20,713 nucleotides of DNA, from assembly GCA_031267345.1 (NCBI GenBank), contig JAIRZG010000139.1, forward strand, positions 1-20,713, written 5' to 3'. The translations under genes and the position numbers were made by a program. The notes beneath the pieces were generated by a model. The model was not told where the DNA came from. It ran no database searches and saw nothing but the letters and a program-made list of their open reading frames with translations. The DNA comes from Zoogloeaceae bacterium (GTDB lineage: Bacteria; Pseudomonadota; Gammaproteobacteria; Burkholderiales; Rhodocyclaceae). Numbering within the stretch: position 1 is the stretch's first letter; each line of letters opens with the position of its first letter. Shown here piece after piece: positions 1-7,565 of the stretch.

Positions 1-2
1 CT

Positions 3-230
3 TGTTCAAGAATCGGAAGTATCTGCTCGAACCTCTCCCGACTTATGTCACTAGGGTATGTTTTCTTACGCATACGCATAGCTTACACTATTTGGAAAAA
101 TCGTGAACAGGTTCTAAGGGCAGGGGGCGATCCCTGGTTTACGCCATCGACCGGAACGCCATTCATCGTAAAACCAACTCCGGTTGAAACCCCGCGCCCT
201 TTAGGGTGGTGGGAGCCTACCCCGCCCTAA
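3..230 (+). other. Unidentified open frame entering from the window edge, probable transposon debris
   Basis: A plus-strand frame is open from the first bases of the window to a TAA at 228-230. It encodes a stretch rich in hydrophobic and basic residues (SLGYVFLRIRIAYTIWKN) and then a low-complexity proline/threonine tail that reads straight into the GC-rich hairpin at 186-243. Around 96-118 the DNA resembles the terminal inverted repeat of an IS5-type element (GTGAACAGGTTCTAAG), so this may be the 3' end of a transposase running into its own element end. The tail around 140-230 could instead be a TnpB C-terminus merging into an IS200/IS605 right end. I cannot assign a family with confidence, and the gene would be truncated by the window edge. 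Confidence 0.3.
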
Positions 231-243
231 AGGGCGGGGTTTC
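186..243. repeat. Nested GC-rich inverted repeat, REP or IS200/IS605-end type
   Basis: Two arms of about 24 bp (186-209 and 220-243) begin GAAACCCCGC and end GCGGGGTTTC. They pair along almost their whole length, with one inserted G and one C-to-T change in the left arm. Each arm is also a small hairpin: the right one is CCCCGCCC-TAAA-GGGCGGGG at 220-239. Hairpins with a CCCTTTAGGG core and a C/G-rich stem are typical of IS200/IS605-family right ends and of REP sequences mobilised by Y1 transposases. No transposase gene of that family is visible in the window, so the assignment rests on structure only. Confidence 0.6.
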
Positions 244-251
244 AGGCGACC

Positions 252-284
252 GTTTTGGGAGGGGAGAGAAATCCCTTCCAAAAC
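252..284. repeat. Imperfect 12-bp inverted repeat
   Basis: GTTTTGGGAGGG at 252-263 pairs with CCCTTCCAAAAC at 273-284 with a single mismatch and a 9-nt loop. It lies immediately after the nested hairpin, in sequence without a gene. It could be an element end or a terminator-like stem, but no run of T follows it. Confidence 0.4.
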
Positions 285-374
285 ACGTTAGGCCGATAGG
301 CCTGAAGGCCTGTCGCTAATTTCTTGCTCCCTGGAATTGGATGGTTCGTTGGCCCAAGGGCGGCTGCACGGGAG

Positions 375-516
375 GAACCGTTTGCCCGGGCTGTCAGGGA
401 GATAGCCGGGCGCTACGGTGGAAGTCGTCCGGCGTAACGGGCTTCGCCGCGCTGCCCGGCGCTGGCGTGTAGAACGCGCTTTCGCCTGGCTGGTTCTGGT
501 CTTGAGAAAACTTTAA
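375..516 (+). pseudogene. Frameshifted C-terminal fragment of an IS5-family transposase
   Basis: The C-terminal signature of IS5-family (IS427-like) DDE transposases can be read only by switching frames: FARAVREIAGRYGG (about 381-422, frame 3), VEVVRR (418-435, frame 1), GFAALP (440-457, frame 2), then RRWRVERAFAWL (457-492, frame 1) ending at TAA 514-516. Intact family members carry a similar series, VEVVRR..GF..LPRRWVVERTFAWL, in a single frame. At least two frameshifts and a TAG at 403-405 make this a decayed fragment. The N-terminal part is missing; the stretch 285-374 shows only short GGCC-rich repeats. The family call comes from the motif series as remembered, not from a search. Confidence 0.5.
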
Positions 517-522
517 ACAGCT

Positions 523-542
523 TCTGACAAAATCTGACAAAA
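523..542. repeat. Perfect 10-bp tandem direct repeat ahead of the efflux operon
   Basis: TCTGACAAAA occurs twice without a gap (523-532, 533-542), in an AT-rich patch 74 bp before the probable start of the first efflux gene. Sequence on both sides is GC-rich. A two-copy repeat on one helical face, in a promoter-sized gap before an efflux operon, is a candidate regulator-binding site. It also provides CTGACA, which could act as a -35 element. No clear -10 can be assigned. Confidence 0.5.
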
Positions 543-615
543 CACGCCATACGTCGTAGACATGACTTTGTTAAACTGCACGTCATTTCATCTGTTCCTG
601 TCCGGCTCAAGACGC

Positions 616-2097
616 ATGGCTTCTTTCTCTTCCTTGTCGACGCATTTTCCGCTTCTGCGCGCGTCCTGCGCGCTTGGCCTGCTGGCGCTCGCCGCCTGTG
701 CGCCGCTGGCGTCGATGCCGGATCCGGCGTTACGGGTTTCCGGCATTATGACGCCGGAAGCGTGGCGACAGCGCGAGCAGGCCGACAAGCTGGCGGTGGC
801 AGGCGAGGAAACGCAAACTCCGGCAAGCTGGTGGATGGCGTTTGGCGATCAGGAACTGGATGATCTGATGCAACGCGCGCTGGAAAACGCGCCCGACCGG
901 CGACTGGCGGCGGCGCGTCTGCGACAGGCGCGGGCGCGGCGCAATCTGGCGCGGGCGGACTACTGGCCGACGCTTTCGGCGGACGCGCGCGCCAGTCGCT
1001 CGCCGGGATCGAGCGATAACGACACGCACTATCAGGTCGGGTTTGACGCCAGTTGGGAAGTGGATATTTTCGGGCGTGTGCGCCATACGGTAGCGGCGTC
1101 TGACGCGGATCTGGCGGTGGCAGAGGCCGATCTGGCGTTCGCCGAAGTCACGTTGGCGGCGGAAATCGCGCGCGAATATGTGACTTATCGCGCCTTGCAG
1201 GCGCGTTACGCCATCGCGGAACAAAACGCGCAAAGCCAGACGGAATTGCTGGAACTTGTCCGCTGGCGCGCCGCCGCCGGACTGGTGAGTGATCTGGACG
1301 TGGAAAACGCCCGTATCCTGCTGGCGCAAACCGAGGCCAACCTGCCGTTTCTGGTCAACGAACGCATCAACGCCCTGCATCGACTGGATGTTTTGCTGGG
1401 ACTTACGCCGGGTTCTCTGGAGAGTACGCTGTCCACGCCGCGTCCCTTGCCGCAGCCGCCGGAAAAAATCGCCATCGGCATTCCTGTCGACACGTTGGCG
1501 CGGCGTCCGGACGTGCGGGCGGCAGAGGCCAGTCTGCGAGCGGAAAGCGAACGGGCTTACGCGCAGGGCGCGGAGCGGTTTCCCCAGCTGACCTTGAGCG
1601 GCAGCTTTGGCTGGCAGGCGCTTTCCAGCGCGGCGCTGGGCAATCACGAAAGCATTGTGCGCGCGCTGATGGCGGCGTTGACGGCGAATCTTTTTGACGG
1701 CGGGCGTCTGAAAAACCGCATCGCCATACAGGACGCCGTGCAGGAAGAAGTCCTGATTCGTTACGAACAAAGTCTCCTCGCCGCCCTGGCGGAGGTGGAA
1801 AACGCGCTCGCCGCCCATGCCGCCGGACAGGCGCGGCTGGCGCTGTACGCCAGCGCGCTGGACGCGGCGAAGAACGCGGCAACGCTTTCCGGACAGATGT
1901 ATCAGGCCGGAATGAGCGATTTTCAGAGCGTACTGGAAAGCCAGCGCAGTCTGCTGGCTGCCGAAGAAAACCGGATCAACGCGGAAAGCGATACGTTGCT
2001 GGCGCTGATCACGCTGTACAAGGCGCTGGGCGGCGGCTGGACCTATGAAGCGCCCGCCGCCGCTTCTCCTTCTTCCCTTTCTGCGGAATCCTCATGA
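616..2097 (+). CDS. Outer-membrane efflux lipoprotein (NodT/OprM-type TolC family)
   Basis: This is the outer-membrane channel of a tripartite efflux pump, which lets substrate pass from the periplasmic adaptor to the outside. From the ATG at 616 the protein has 493 residues. It starts with a lipoprotein signal peptide whose hydrophobic core (GLLALAAC) ends in a lipobox with the acylated cysteine at residue 28. The next part (WWMAFGDQELDDLM.RAL) and two OEP-type repeats with long Ala/Arg/Glu-rich helices (ARLRQARARRNLARADYWP, FEVT.AAEIAREYV, RPDVRAAEASLRAE) match the family. The frame also has an ATG at 562, but that start would put 46 residues before the lipid cysteine, so 616 is preferred; neither start has a good Shine-Dalgarno. 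Its stop overlaps the adaptor start (ATGA), showing one operon. Confidence 0.88.
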   Translation: MASFSSLSTHFPLLRASCALGLLALAACAPLASMPDPALRVSGIMTPEAWRQREQADKLAVAGEETQTPASWWMAFGDQELDDLMQRALENAPDRRLAAARLRQARARRNLARADYWPTLSADARASRSPGSSDNDTHYQVGFDASWEVDIFGRVRHTVAASDADLAVAEADLAFAEVTLAAEIAREYVTYRALQARYAIAEQNAQSQTELLELVRWRAAAGLVSDLDVENARILLAQTEANLPFLVNERINALHRLDVLLGLTPGSLESTLSTPRPLPQPPEKIAIGIPVDTLARRPDVRAAEASLRAESERAYAQGAERFPQLTLSGSFGWQALSSAALGNHESIVRALMAALTANLFDGGRLKNRIAIQDAVQEEVLIRYEQSLLAALAEVENALAAHAAGQARLALYASALDAAKNAATLSGQMYQAGMSDFQSVLESQRSLLAAEENRINAESDTLLALITLYKALGGGWTYEAPAAASPSSLSAESS

Positions 2098-3356
2098 ACG
2101 CATCCTCTCTGGAAAACCTGCTTTCCAAACATGGCAAACCCGCTTCCCTGTGGCGCCGCTGGCGCATTCCGGCGCTGGCGGCGCTGGCGCTTGTCATCGC
2201 GCTATCGGTCTTTGTCTTTTTCGCGTCGTCCGCGCCAAAGCTGCGTTATCTTACGGAAGCGATCAGCGAAGGGCCGCTGGTGGTCGCCGTTTCCGCCAGC
2301 GGCGCGTTGCAGCCGACGCGCACGGTGCATGTCGGCAGCGAACTCTCCGGTACGCTGGAATCCGTGCTGGCGCGGGAAAACGACCGTGTAACCAAAGGAC
2401 AATTGCTCGCCCATCTGGACATTTCCAAGCTGAAAGACGCCGTGGCGCGTTCGCAGGCAGCGGTCACGGCGGCGGAAGCGAATGTGGCGCAGGCCGAAGC
2501 GACCTTGGCGGAAAACAGCGCCACCTTCGCAAGGATGCGGAAAGTGGCGGAGCTTTCCGGCGGCAAAGCGCCGTCCCTGCTGGAACTCGAAGGCGCGGAA
2601 GCCGCTGTGAAACGCGCTCGCGCCAATCTTGCCAGCGCCCGCGCCGAAGTCTCGCAGGCGCGCGCCGCCCTGATGACTGATCAAACCAATATTCACAAGG
2701 CTGCCATCCGCGCTCCGGTCGATGGCGTGGTGCTGGCGCGCGAGGTGGAGCCGGGGCAGACCGTGGTGGCGGCCATGACCATCCCCGTGCTGTTCGTCAT
2801 TGCCGAAGATTTGACCCAGATGGAATTGCACGTCAATGTCGATGAAGCCGATGTCAGCCAGGTCAGGGAAGGCACAGACGCCACGTTTACGGTGGCGGCC
2901 TGGGGCAGTCGCAAGTTTCCCGCTACGGTCGAGCGCGTCGATCTGGGCGCGACCACCACCGATAACGTCGTCACCTACACCACGGTATTGAAGGTCGCCA
3001 ACGACGATCTGGCGCTGCGCCCCGGCATGACGGCGGCGACGGAAATCATTACCGCGCGGCGCGAAAAGGCGCTGCGGATCCCTAATGCCGCCTTGCGTTT
3101 CGCGCCACCCGTCGAGAGCGCGCCGGACACCCGAAATTTCATCGCCCGCCTGATGCCCGCGCCGCCGCGCCGCGCGCGTCCCCAGGCCGCCGACCAGAGT
3201 GGGGCGGAACCGACCGTATGGATACTGCAAAACAATGCGCCACAACCGATAACGCTGAAGGTCGGCATCAGCAACGGCAGCCATACGGAAGCATTGGGCG
3301 GCGAACTGTCGGCAGGGGTGGAGGTCATCACCGAATATCAGGAAATCAAAAAATGA
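2094..3356 (+). CDS. macA: MacA-like periplasmic adaptor (membrane fusion protein)
   Basis: The adaptor links an inner-membrane ABC permease to the outer-membrane factor. The 420-residue protein has a single N-terminal membrane anchor (about residues 25-44). A split biotinyl-lipoyl domain follows (VGSELSGTLESVLARENDRV around 80-99, and IRAPVDGVVLAREVEPGQTV around 205-224). An Ala/Glu-rich coiled-coil hairpin (about 112-200) separates the two lipoyl halves. The beta-barrel and membrane-proximal parts come after. Near the C-terminus a Pro/Arg-rich segment (MPAPPRRARPQAADQ) looks like a linker insertion. The start overlaps the preceding stop by 4 bp, so translation is probably coupled. The MacA assignment rests on the following MacB-type ATPase and permease; an RND-type adaptor is unlikely because no RND pump gene is present. 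Confidence 0.85.
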   Translation: MNASSLENLLSKHGKPASLWRRWRIPALAALALVIALSVFVFFASSAPKLRYLTEAISEGPLVVAVSASGALQPTRTVHVGSELSGTLESVLARENDRVTKGQLLAHLDISKLKDAVARSQAAVTAAEANVAQAEATLAENSATFARMRKVAELSGGKAPSLLELEGAEAAVKRARANLASARAEVSQARAALMTDQTNIHKAAIRAPVDGVVLAREVEPGQTVVAAMTIPVLFVIAEDLTQMELHVNVDEADVSQVREGTDATFTVAAWGSRKFPATVERVDLGATTTDNVVTYTTVLKVANDDLALRPGMTAATEIITARREKALRIPNAALRFAPPVESAPDTRNFIARLMPAPPRRARPQAADQSGAEPTVWILQNNAPQPITLKVGISNGSHTEALGGELSAGVEVITEYQEIKK

Positions 3357-3408
3357 CGCAGCCATCCGCATCCCCACCTCGCGCAACGACGCGGCGAAAG
3401 GCGTTGGC

Positions 3409-4140
3409 ATGAGCCAGGATGCCGCCCGCAAGGGCAAGGATGACGCGCTGATTGAATTCCGAAAGGTGGTCAAGACCTATGGCCAGGGGCAGACGGCGTT
3501 TCAGGCGCTCTGTGGCGTTGATCTGCGGATTGCGTCGGGCGAATTCCTCGCCATCATGGGGCCATCCGGTTCCGGAAAATCCACGGCGATGAATATCCTG
3601 GGGTGTCTGGACGCGCCCACCTCCGGCGCGTACCGCTTTCATGGCGTGCATGTCGAACAGCTCGACCGCAACCAGCGGGCGCTGTTGCGGCGGCACTATC
3701 TGGGGTTTGTCTTTCAGGGCTTCAATCTGCTCTCGCGCACTTCGGCGCAGGAAAATGTGGAACTGCCATTGCTGTATCGCGGCGAGCCCCTCGCGCAACG
3801 CCATGCCGCCGCGCGACAGGCGCTGGCGCGCGTCGGGCTTTCCGGCTGGGAAACGCATACCTCGGCGGAACTCTCCGGCGGGCAACAACAGCGCGTCGCC
3901 ATTGCCCGCGCCATCGTCACCCATCCGCAGGTGCTGCTGGCGGACGAACCCACCGGCAATCTGGACAGTACGCGCAGTCACGAAATCATGGAATTGCTGG
4001 TGACGTTAAACCGCGAACGGGGGATTACCATATTGATGGTTACGCACGAAGCCGACATGGCGGCCTATGCCCGACGCATTGTGCATTTTGTCGATGGCGC
4101 AGTCGAAAGCGACGCCGCGCAGCCGGAACGGGGAGCTTAG
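3409..4140 (+). CDS. ABC transporter ATP-binding protein, MacB/LolD type
   Basis: This is the cytoplasmic ATPase that powers the efflux pump. All ABC motifs are present in 243 residues: Walker A GPSGSGKST (51-59), Q-loop Gln103, signature LSGGQQ (155-160), Walker B LLADEP with Glu180, D-loop NLDS, and H-loop His213. The subfamily pattern (VFQGFNLL, DEPTGNLDS) is that of the MacB/LolD/FtsE branch. In Escherichia coli MacB the ATPase and permease are one polypeptide; here they are two genes separated by 3 bp, as in many Gram-negative pumps annotated MacB-like. The start at 3409 is preceded by an AAAGG-like site. A 52-bp spacer, which reads on in another frame from the adaptor, separates it from macA. 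Confidence 0.9.
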   Translation: MSQDAARKGKDDALIEFRKVVKTYGQGQTAFQALCGVDLRIASGEFLAIMGPSGSGKSTAMNILGCLDAPTSGAYRFHGVHVEQLDRNQRALLRRHYLGFVFQGFNLLSRTSAQENVELPLLYRGEPLAQRHAAARQALARVGLSGWETHTSAELSGGQQQRVAIARAIVTHPQVLLADEPTGNLDSTRSHEIMELLVTLNRERGITILMVTHEADMAAYARRIVHFVDGAVESDAAQPERGA

Positions 4141-4143
4141 GCC

Positions 4144-5349
4144 ATGTTCCTGAACGCCATTTTGCTCGCGCTGCGGGAAATCCGCCGCAACCTGATGCGT
4201 TCCTTTCTCACCATTCTCGGCATTGTCATTGGCGTGGCGGCAGTGATTACGATGGTGACGCTGGGCAATGGCGCGACCCGCATGATGGGCGAGCAGATTT
4301 CCAGTCTGGGCAGCAATCTGCTCATTTTGCGTCCCGGTCAGCGCATGGGGGCGGCGGCCTTTGGTTCGGCGGCGTTCCGCGTCAGCGACGCCGATGCCCT
4401 GCAAATGCAGGTATTGGCCTTGCGAGCGGTCGCGCCTATGGTCAGCCACAGCGCGCCGCTGGTGGTCGGTAATGAAAACTGGTCGTCGAGCGTGACCGGC
4501 TCGACCAATGATTACCTCATGGTCGGCAACTGGCAACTTGCCTCCGGGCGTCTGTTTTCCGCCGAGGAACAACAATCGGGGCGCGCGGTCTGCATCATTG
4601 GCGAGACGGTGCGCAACAAACTTTTCGGGCATCAGAATCCGGTGGGCGCGCAGATTCGCGTCAAGAATTTTTCCTGTCCGGTAGTGGGACTGCTGGTCGC
4701 CAAAGGCCAGGGCGCAATGGGCATGGATCAGGACGACACGGTGTTCATGCCCCTGAAAGCGGTGCAACGTCGGCTGATCGGCAAGCCGCAGGACATCAAT
4801 TTCATCATGCTTTCCATGCGCGATAACGCGGATTCCACGCAAGTGATGGCGCAGATTCGCCGCCTGATGCGCGAACGCAGAAAGCTGGCGGAAAGCGAAG
4901 ACGACGATTTCACCATCATGGACACGCGCCAGATTGCTGAAACGCTTTCCGGCACTATCGGCACCATGACCATGCTGCTGGGCGCGGTGGCGGCGGTAAG
5001 CTTGCTGGTGGGCGGCATCGGCATCATGAACATCATGCTGGTTTCCGTCACTGAACGCACCCGCGAGATCGGCATTCGGCTGGCTATTGGCGCGATGGAA
5101 AACGAGGTGCTGCTGCAATTTCTCATTGAAGCCGTGGCGCTTTCCGCTTTTGGCGGACTCATTGGCATTGCTTTAGCCTTTGTGTCCTGCCTGATTCTTT
5201 CCGCCGTCACGCAAATTCCCTTCGATTTCGACCCCGGCATCAACCTGGTTTCCTTCGTCTTTTCCGCCGCCATCGGCGTCCTGTTCGGCTACATGCCCGC
5301 CCGCCGAGCCGCCCGTCTGGATCCCATCGAGGCGCTCCGGCACGAATAG
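4144..5349 (+). CDS. MacB-type ABC transporter permease (MacB periplasmic core plus FtsX domain)
   Basis: This is the inner-membrane component of the pump, with 401 residues. An N-terminal cytoplasmic helix (ALREIRRNLMRSFLTILGIV) leads into TM1 (about 20-42). A periplasmic core domain of roughly 200 residues follows, and then three C-terminal membrane segments. The first of these is glycine-rich (LVGGIGIMNIMLVSVTERTR), the classic FtsX/MacB stretch, followed by EIGIRLAIGA. The protein ends PARRAARLDPIEALRHE, which is also diagnostic for the family. It works by mechanotransmission with the ATPase encoded 3 bp upstream. The likely cargo of MacAB-type pumps is macrolides, lipopeptides, toxins or envelope material; nothing in the sequence tells which. 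It is the last gene of the operon. Confidence 0.9.
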   Translation: MFLNAILLALREIRRNLMRSFLTILGIVIGVAAVITMVTLGNGATRMMGEQISSLGSNLLILRPGQRMGAAAFGSAAFRVSDADALQMQVLALRAVAPMVSHSAPLVVGNENWSSSVTGSTNDYLMVGNWQLASGRLFSAEEQQSGRAVCIIGETVRNKLFGHQNPVGAQIRVKNFSCPVVGLLVAKGQGAMGMDQDDTVFMPLKAVQRRLIGKPQDINFIMLSMRDNADSTQVMAQIRRLMRERRKLAESEDDDFTIMDTRQIAETLSGTIGTMTMLLGAVAAVSLLVGGIGIMNIMLVSVTERTREIGIRLAIGAMENEVLLQFLIEAVALSAFGGLIGIALAFVSCLILSAVTQIPFDFDPGINLVSFVFSAAIGVLFGYMPARRAARLDPIEALRHE

Positions 5350-5387
5350 ATTCTTGCGGACGACGCGGGATGGGCTTTCGCAGCTTA

Positions 5388-5408
5388 CGCCTTGCGCCCG
5401 GGCAGGCG
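5388..5408. repeat. Small hairpin after the efflux operon
   Basis: CGCC-T-TGC pairs with GCA-GGCG around a GCCCGG loop, about 40 bp after the permease stop. There is no T tract, so it is at best a transcript-end stabiliser and not a clear intrinsic terminator. Confidence 0.2.
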
Positions 5409-5452
5409 AACGGGTGACGCCGGAAAGCGTAACGCGGAAATGGTTTGCTGTT

Positions 5453-5466
5453 CAGAAGACAGAAGA
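5453..5466. repeat. CAGAAGAC-type short repeat, copy 1
   Basis: CAGAAGACAGAAGA is two overlapping copies of a CAGAAGA unit at heptad spacing, in the gap between the efflux operon and parA. The same unit recurs at 7566-7595 after metY. Function unknown. Confidence 0.4.
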
Positions 5467-5557
5467 TTGAGATGGGGGCATACAAGGGGAGGTGGAAAAG
5501 GAAGGGCGTTCGTGTGAAAAACGTCATTTTTTCCTGATCCGGAACCTGAACCCTGAC

Positions 5558-5563
5558 TATAAT
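5558..5563 (+). promoter_or_regulatory. Probable -10 box of the parA-type gene
   Basis: A perfect TATAAT sits 34 bp before the chosen start codon and is followed by the GC-rich discriminator TGCCCG. No good -35 lies 16-18 bp upstream. Its position supports initiation at 5597 rather than further upstream. Confidence 0.5.
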
Positions 5564-5596
5564 TGCCCGTTATTTTCAAATCAGAGGGAGCGTTCT

Positions 5597-6220
5597 ATGC
5601 GTGCAGTCATGGTGGCAAATCCCAAAGGGGGCGCAGGCAAGACCACGTTGGCGACCAATCTCGCCGGTTATTTCGCCAATCAGAAACAAAAGGTCAGTCT
5701 TTGTGATCTCGACCGTCAACAGTCCGCGCTGCGCTGGCTGGCCTTTCGCGCGCCGGAATTGCCCGCCATTACCGGTTATTTCGGCGGCAACCAGATGAGC
5801 GTCAGTCTGCCGCAGGAATCGGACTGGGCGGTGCTGGACGCGCCCGCCGGATTTCAGGGCTACAAGCTGAACGATTACCTCCGCGCCGTGGATCGGGTGC
5901 TGATTCCCATTGTGCCGTCCATTTTCGACATGGCGGCGACCGAGGATTTTCTCAACACCCTGCGTCAGGATTTGAGCGGGCGTCTGGCGAAAATCGGCAT
6001 TGTCGCCATGCGGATCGACCCGCGCACCCGCGCCGCCAACATGCTGGAAGAATTTTTGCGGCATTTTGACATTCCTATCGTCGCCTATCTGCGGAGTACG
6101 CAGAATTACGTCAATGTCGCCGCCGCCGGACAAACCATTTTTGATCCGCCGCGCGCCCGCAACAAACGTGACCTCGAACAATGGCAAAGCCTGATTGCCT
6201 GGTTGGGCAAAAAGAAATAA
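5597..6220 (+). CDS. Orphan ParA/MinD-family P-loop ATPase
   Basis: This 207-residue protein is a short ParA-type ATPase. It has the deviant Walker A KGGAGKTT (residues 10-17, signature Lys10), a Walker A' aspartate in CDLDRQQS (Asp37/Asp39) and a switch-II/Walker B DAPAGF at 81. Family members dimerise on ATP, bind DNA or membrane non-specifically, and position a cargo. It lacks an N-terminal helix-turn-helix and no ParB or cargo gene lies beside it, so a plasmid-type partition role is not supported. The frame is open upstream to 5492, but 5597 has GAGGG 8 bp before it and places the P-loop at the usual N-terminal position. The neighbours (efflux pump, metY) give no functional clue. Confidence 0.8.
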   Translation: MRAVMVANPKGGAGKTTLATNLAGYFANQKQKVSLCDLDRQQSALRWLAFRAPELPAITGYFGGNQMSVSLPQESDWAVLDAPAGFQGYKLNDYLRAVDRVLIPIVPSIFDMAATEDFLNTLRQDLSGRLAKIGIVAMRIDPRTRAANMLEEFLRHFDIPIVAYLRSTQNYVNVAAAGQTIFDPPRARNKRDLEQWQSLIAWLGKKK

Positions 6221-6221
6221 G

Positions 6222-6266
6222 CGCGCGTCAACCCGCCGCGTGACCGCATCCGTCGCGCGATTTTTT
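6222..6266 (+). terminator. Candidate intrinsic terminator of the parA-type gene
   Basis: CGCGCG at 6222-6227 pairs with CGCGCG at 6254-6259 and is followed by ATTTTTT. The loop is long (26 nt), so the fold is only moderately convincing, but it starts right after the stop codon. Confidence 0.35.
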
Positions 6267-6298
6267 GCGTTGCCTGCACTCCACAAGGAAAAACACCC

Positions 6299-7564
6299 AT
6301 GAAACTCGAAACCCTGGCTGTCCACGCGGGTTACAGCCCCGACCCCACCACCCGCGCCGTAGCGACGCCTATTTATCAGACCACCTCCTACGCCTTCGAC
6401 GATTCCCGGCACGGCGCGGATCTGTTTGATCTGAAAGTGCCCGGCAACATCTACACCCGTATCATGAATCCGACCCAGGATGTGCTGGAAAAGCGGGTCG
6501 CGGCGCTGGAAGGCGGCATTGCCGGACTGGCTTTTGCTTCCGGCATGGCGGCGATTACCGCCGCAATTCAGACCATCGCCCGGTCGGGCGACAACATCAT
6601 CAGCACCAGCACACTGTACGGCGGCACGTACACGCTGTTTTCCCATACGCTGCCCGCCTATGGCGTGGAAGTGCGCTTTGCCGACCCGGAAAACCCGACG
6701 GCATTGGAAGCCTTGATCGACGCCAAAACCAAAGTCGTGTTCTGTGAATCCGTGGGCAATCCTCTGGGCAATATCACCGACTTTGAAAAACTTTCGGAAA
6801 TCGCGCATCGACACAATGTGCCGCTGATGGTGGATAACACCGTGCCTTCGCCTTTTCTCTGCCGTCCCATTGAGCATGGCGCGGATATTGTGGCGCATTC
6901 GCTCACCAAATACCTGGGCGGACACGGCAATTCGCTGGGCGGACTGATTGTCGATAGCGGCAAGTTTCCCTGGGGCGAACACAAGCAGAAATTCCGCTGC
7001 CTGAACGAACCCGACCCCGCCTATCACGGCGTGGTGTATACCGAGGCGCTGGGCGAGGCGGCCTACATCGGTCGCGCCCGCGTCGTGCCGTTGCGGAACA
7101 TGGGCGCGGCGATCAGTCCCTTTAACGCCTTTTTGATTCTGCAAGGCATTGAAACCCTGCCCCTGCGGATGGAGCGCATTTGCGACAATACCGAAAAGGT
7201 CGCCCGTTATTTGCAGACACACGCCAAAGTCAGTTGGGTGAATTACGCCGGATTACCCGATAACCCCTGCTATCCGCTGGCGCGAAAATACCTGCAGGGA
7301 CGCGCCTCCGGCATTCTCACCTTTGGCGTCAAAGGCGGTATTGCGGGCGGCATTGCCTTTCAGGACGCATTGAAACTCTTTACCCGGCTGGTAAATATCG
7401 GCGATTGCAAGAGCCTTGCCTGCCACCCGGCCTCCACCACCCACCGCCAGCTTTCCGGCGAAGATCTGAAAAAAGCGGGCGTCTCGGAGGACATGATCCG
7501 GCTTTCCATCGGCATCGAACACATCGACGACCTGATCGCCGATCTGGAACAGGCGCTGGGGTGA
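6299..7564 (+). CDS. metY: O-acetylhomoserine (or O-succinylhomoserine) sulfhydrylase, PLP enzyme
   Basis: This cytosolic enzyme replaces the acyl group of an activated homoserine with sulfide to give homocysteine, the direct sulfhydrylation route to methionine. The 421 residues fit the Cys/Met-metabolism PLP family of the MetY type. It opens with KLETLAVHAGYSPDPTTRAVATPIYQTTSY, has the phosphate-binding FASGMAAI region and VDNT.PSPFLCRPIEHGAD, and its PLP lysine is Lys204 in SLTKYLGGHG. The longer central segment and the end SIGIEHIDDLIADL are typical of MetY rather than of the shorter MetB/MetC enzymes. The start has AAGGA about 10 bp upstream. It stands alone, after a probable terminator. 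Acetyl and succinyl substrates cannot be told apart from sequence by eye. Confidence 0.9.
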   Translation: MKLETLAVHAGYSPDPTTRAVATPIYQTTSYAFDDSRHGADLFDLKVPGNIYTRIMNPTQDVLEKRVAALEGGIAGLAFASGMAAITAAIQTIARSGDNIISTSTLYGGTYTLFSHTLPAYGVEVRFADPENPTALEALIDAKTKVVFCESVGNPLGNITDFEKLSEIAHRHNVPLMVDNTVPSPFLCRPIEHGADIVAHSLTKYLGGHGNSLGGLIVDSGKFPWGEHKQKFRCLNEPDPAYHGVVYTEALGEAAYIGRARVVPLRNMGAAISPFNAFLILQGIETLPLRMERICDNTEKVARYLQTHAKVSWVNYAGLPDNPCYPLARKYLQGRASGILTFGVKGGIAGGIAFQDALKLFTRLVNIGDCKSLACHPASTTHRQLSGEDLKKAGVSEDMIRLSIGIEHIDDLIADLEQALG

Positions 7565-7565
7565 T

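Noticed and set aside
3353..3412. ATG overlapping the macA stop (ATGA) as a possible start for the ABC ATPase
   Set aside because: It is in a different frame from the ATPase and reaches a stop at 3410-3412 after 19 codons. At most it is a ribosome relay, not a gene.
2202..3473. Minus-strand open frame of 423 codons opposite macA
   Set aside because: It is antisense to the adaptor gene, rich in Arg, Gly and His, and has no family features.
5576..7222. Minus-strand open frame of 548 codons opposite parA and metY
   Set aside because: It spans two real genes and their intergenic gap. The composition is shadow-like and has no recognisable motif.
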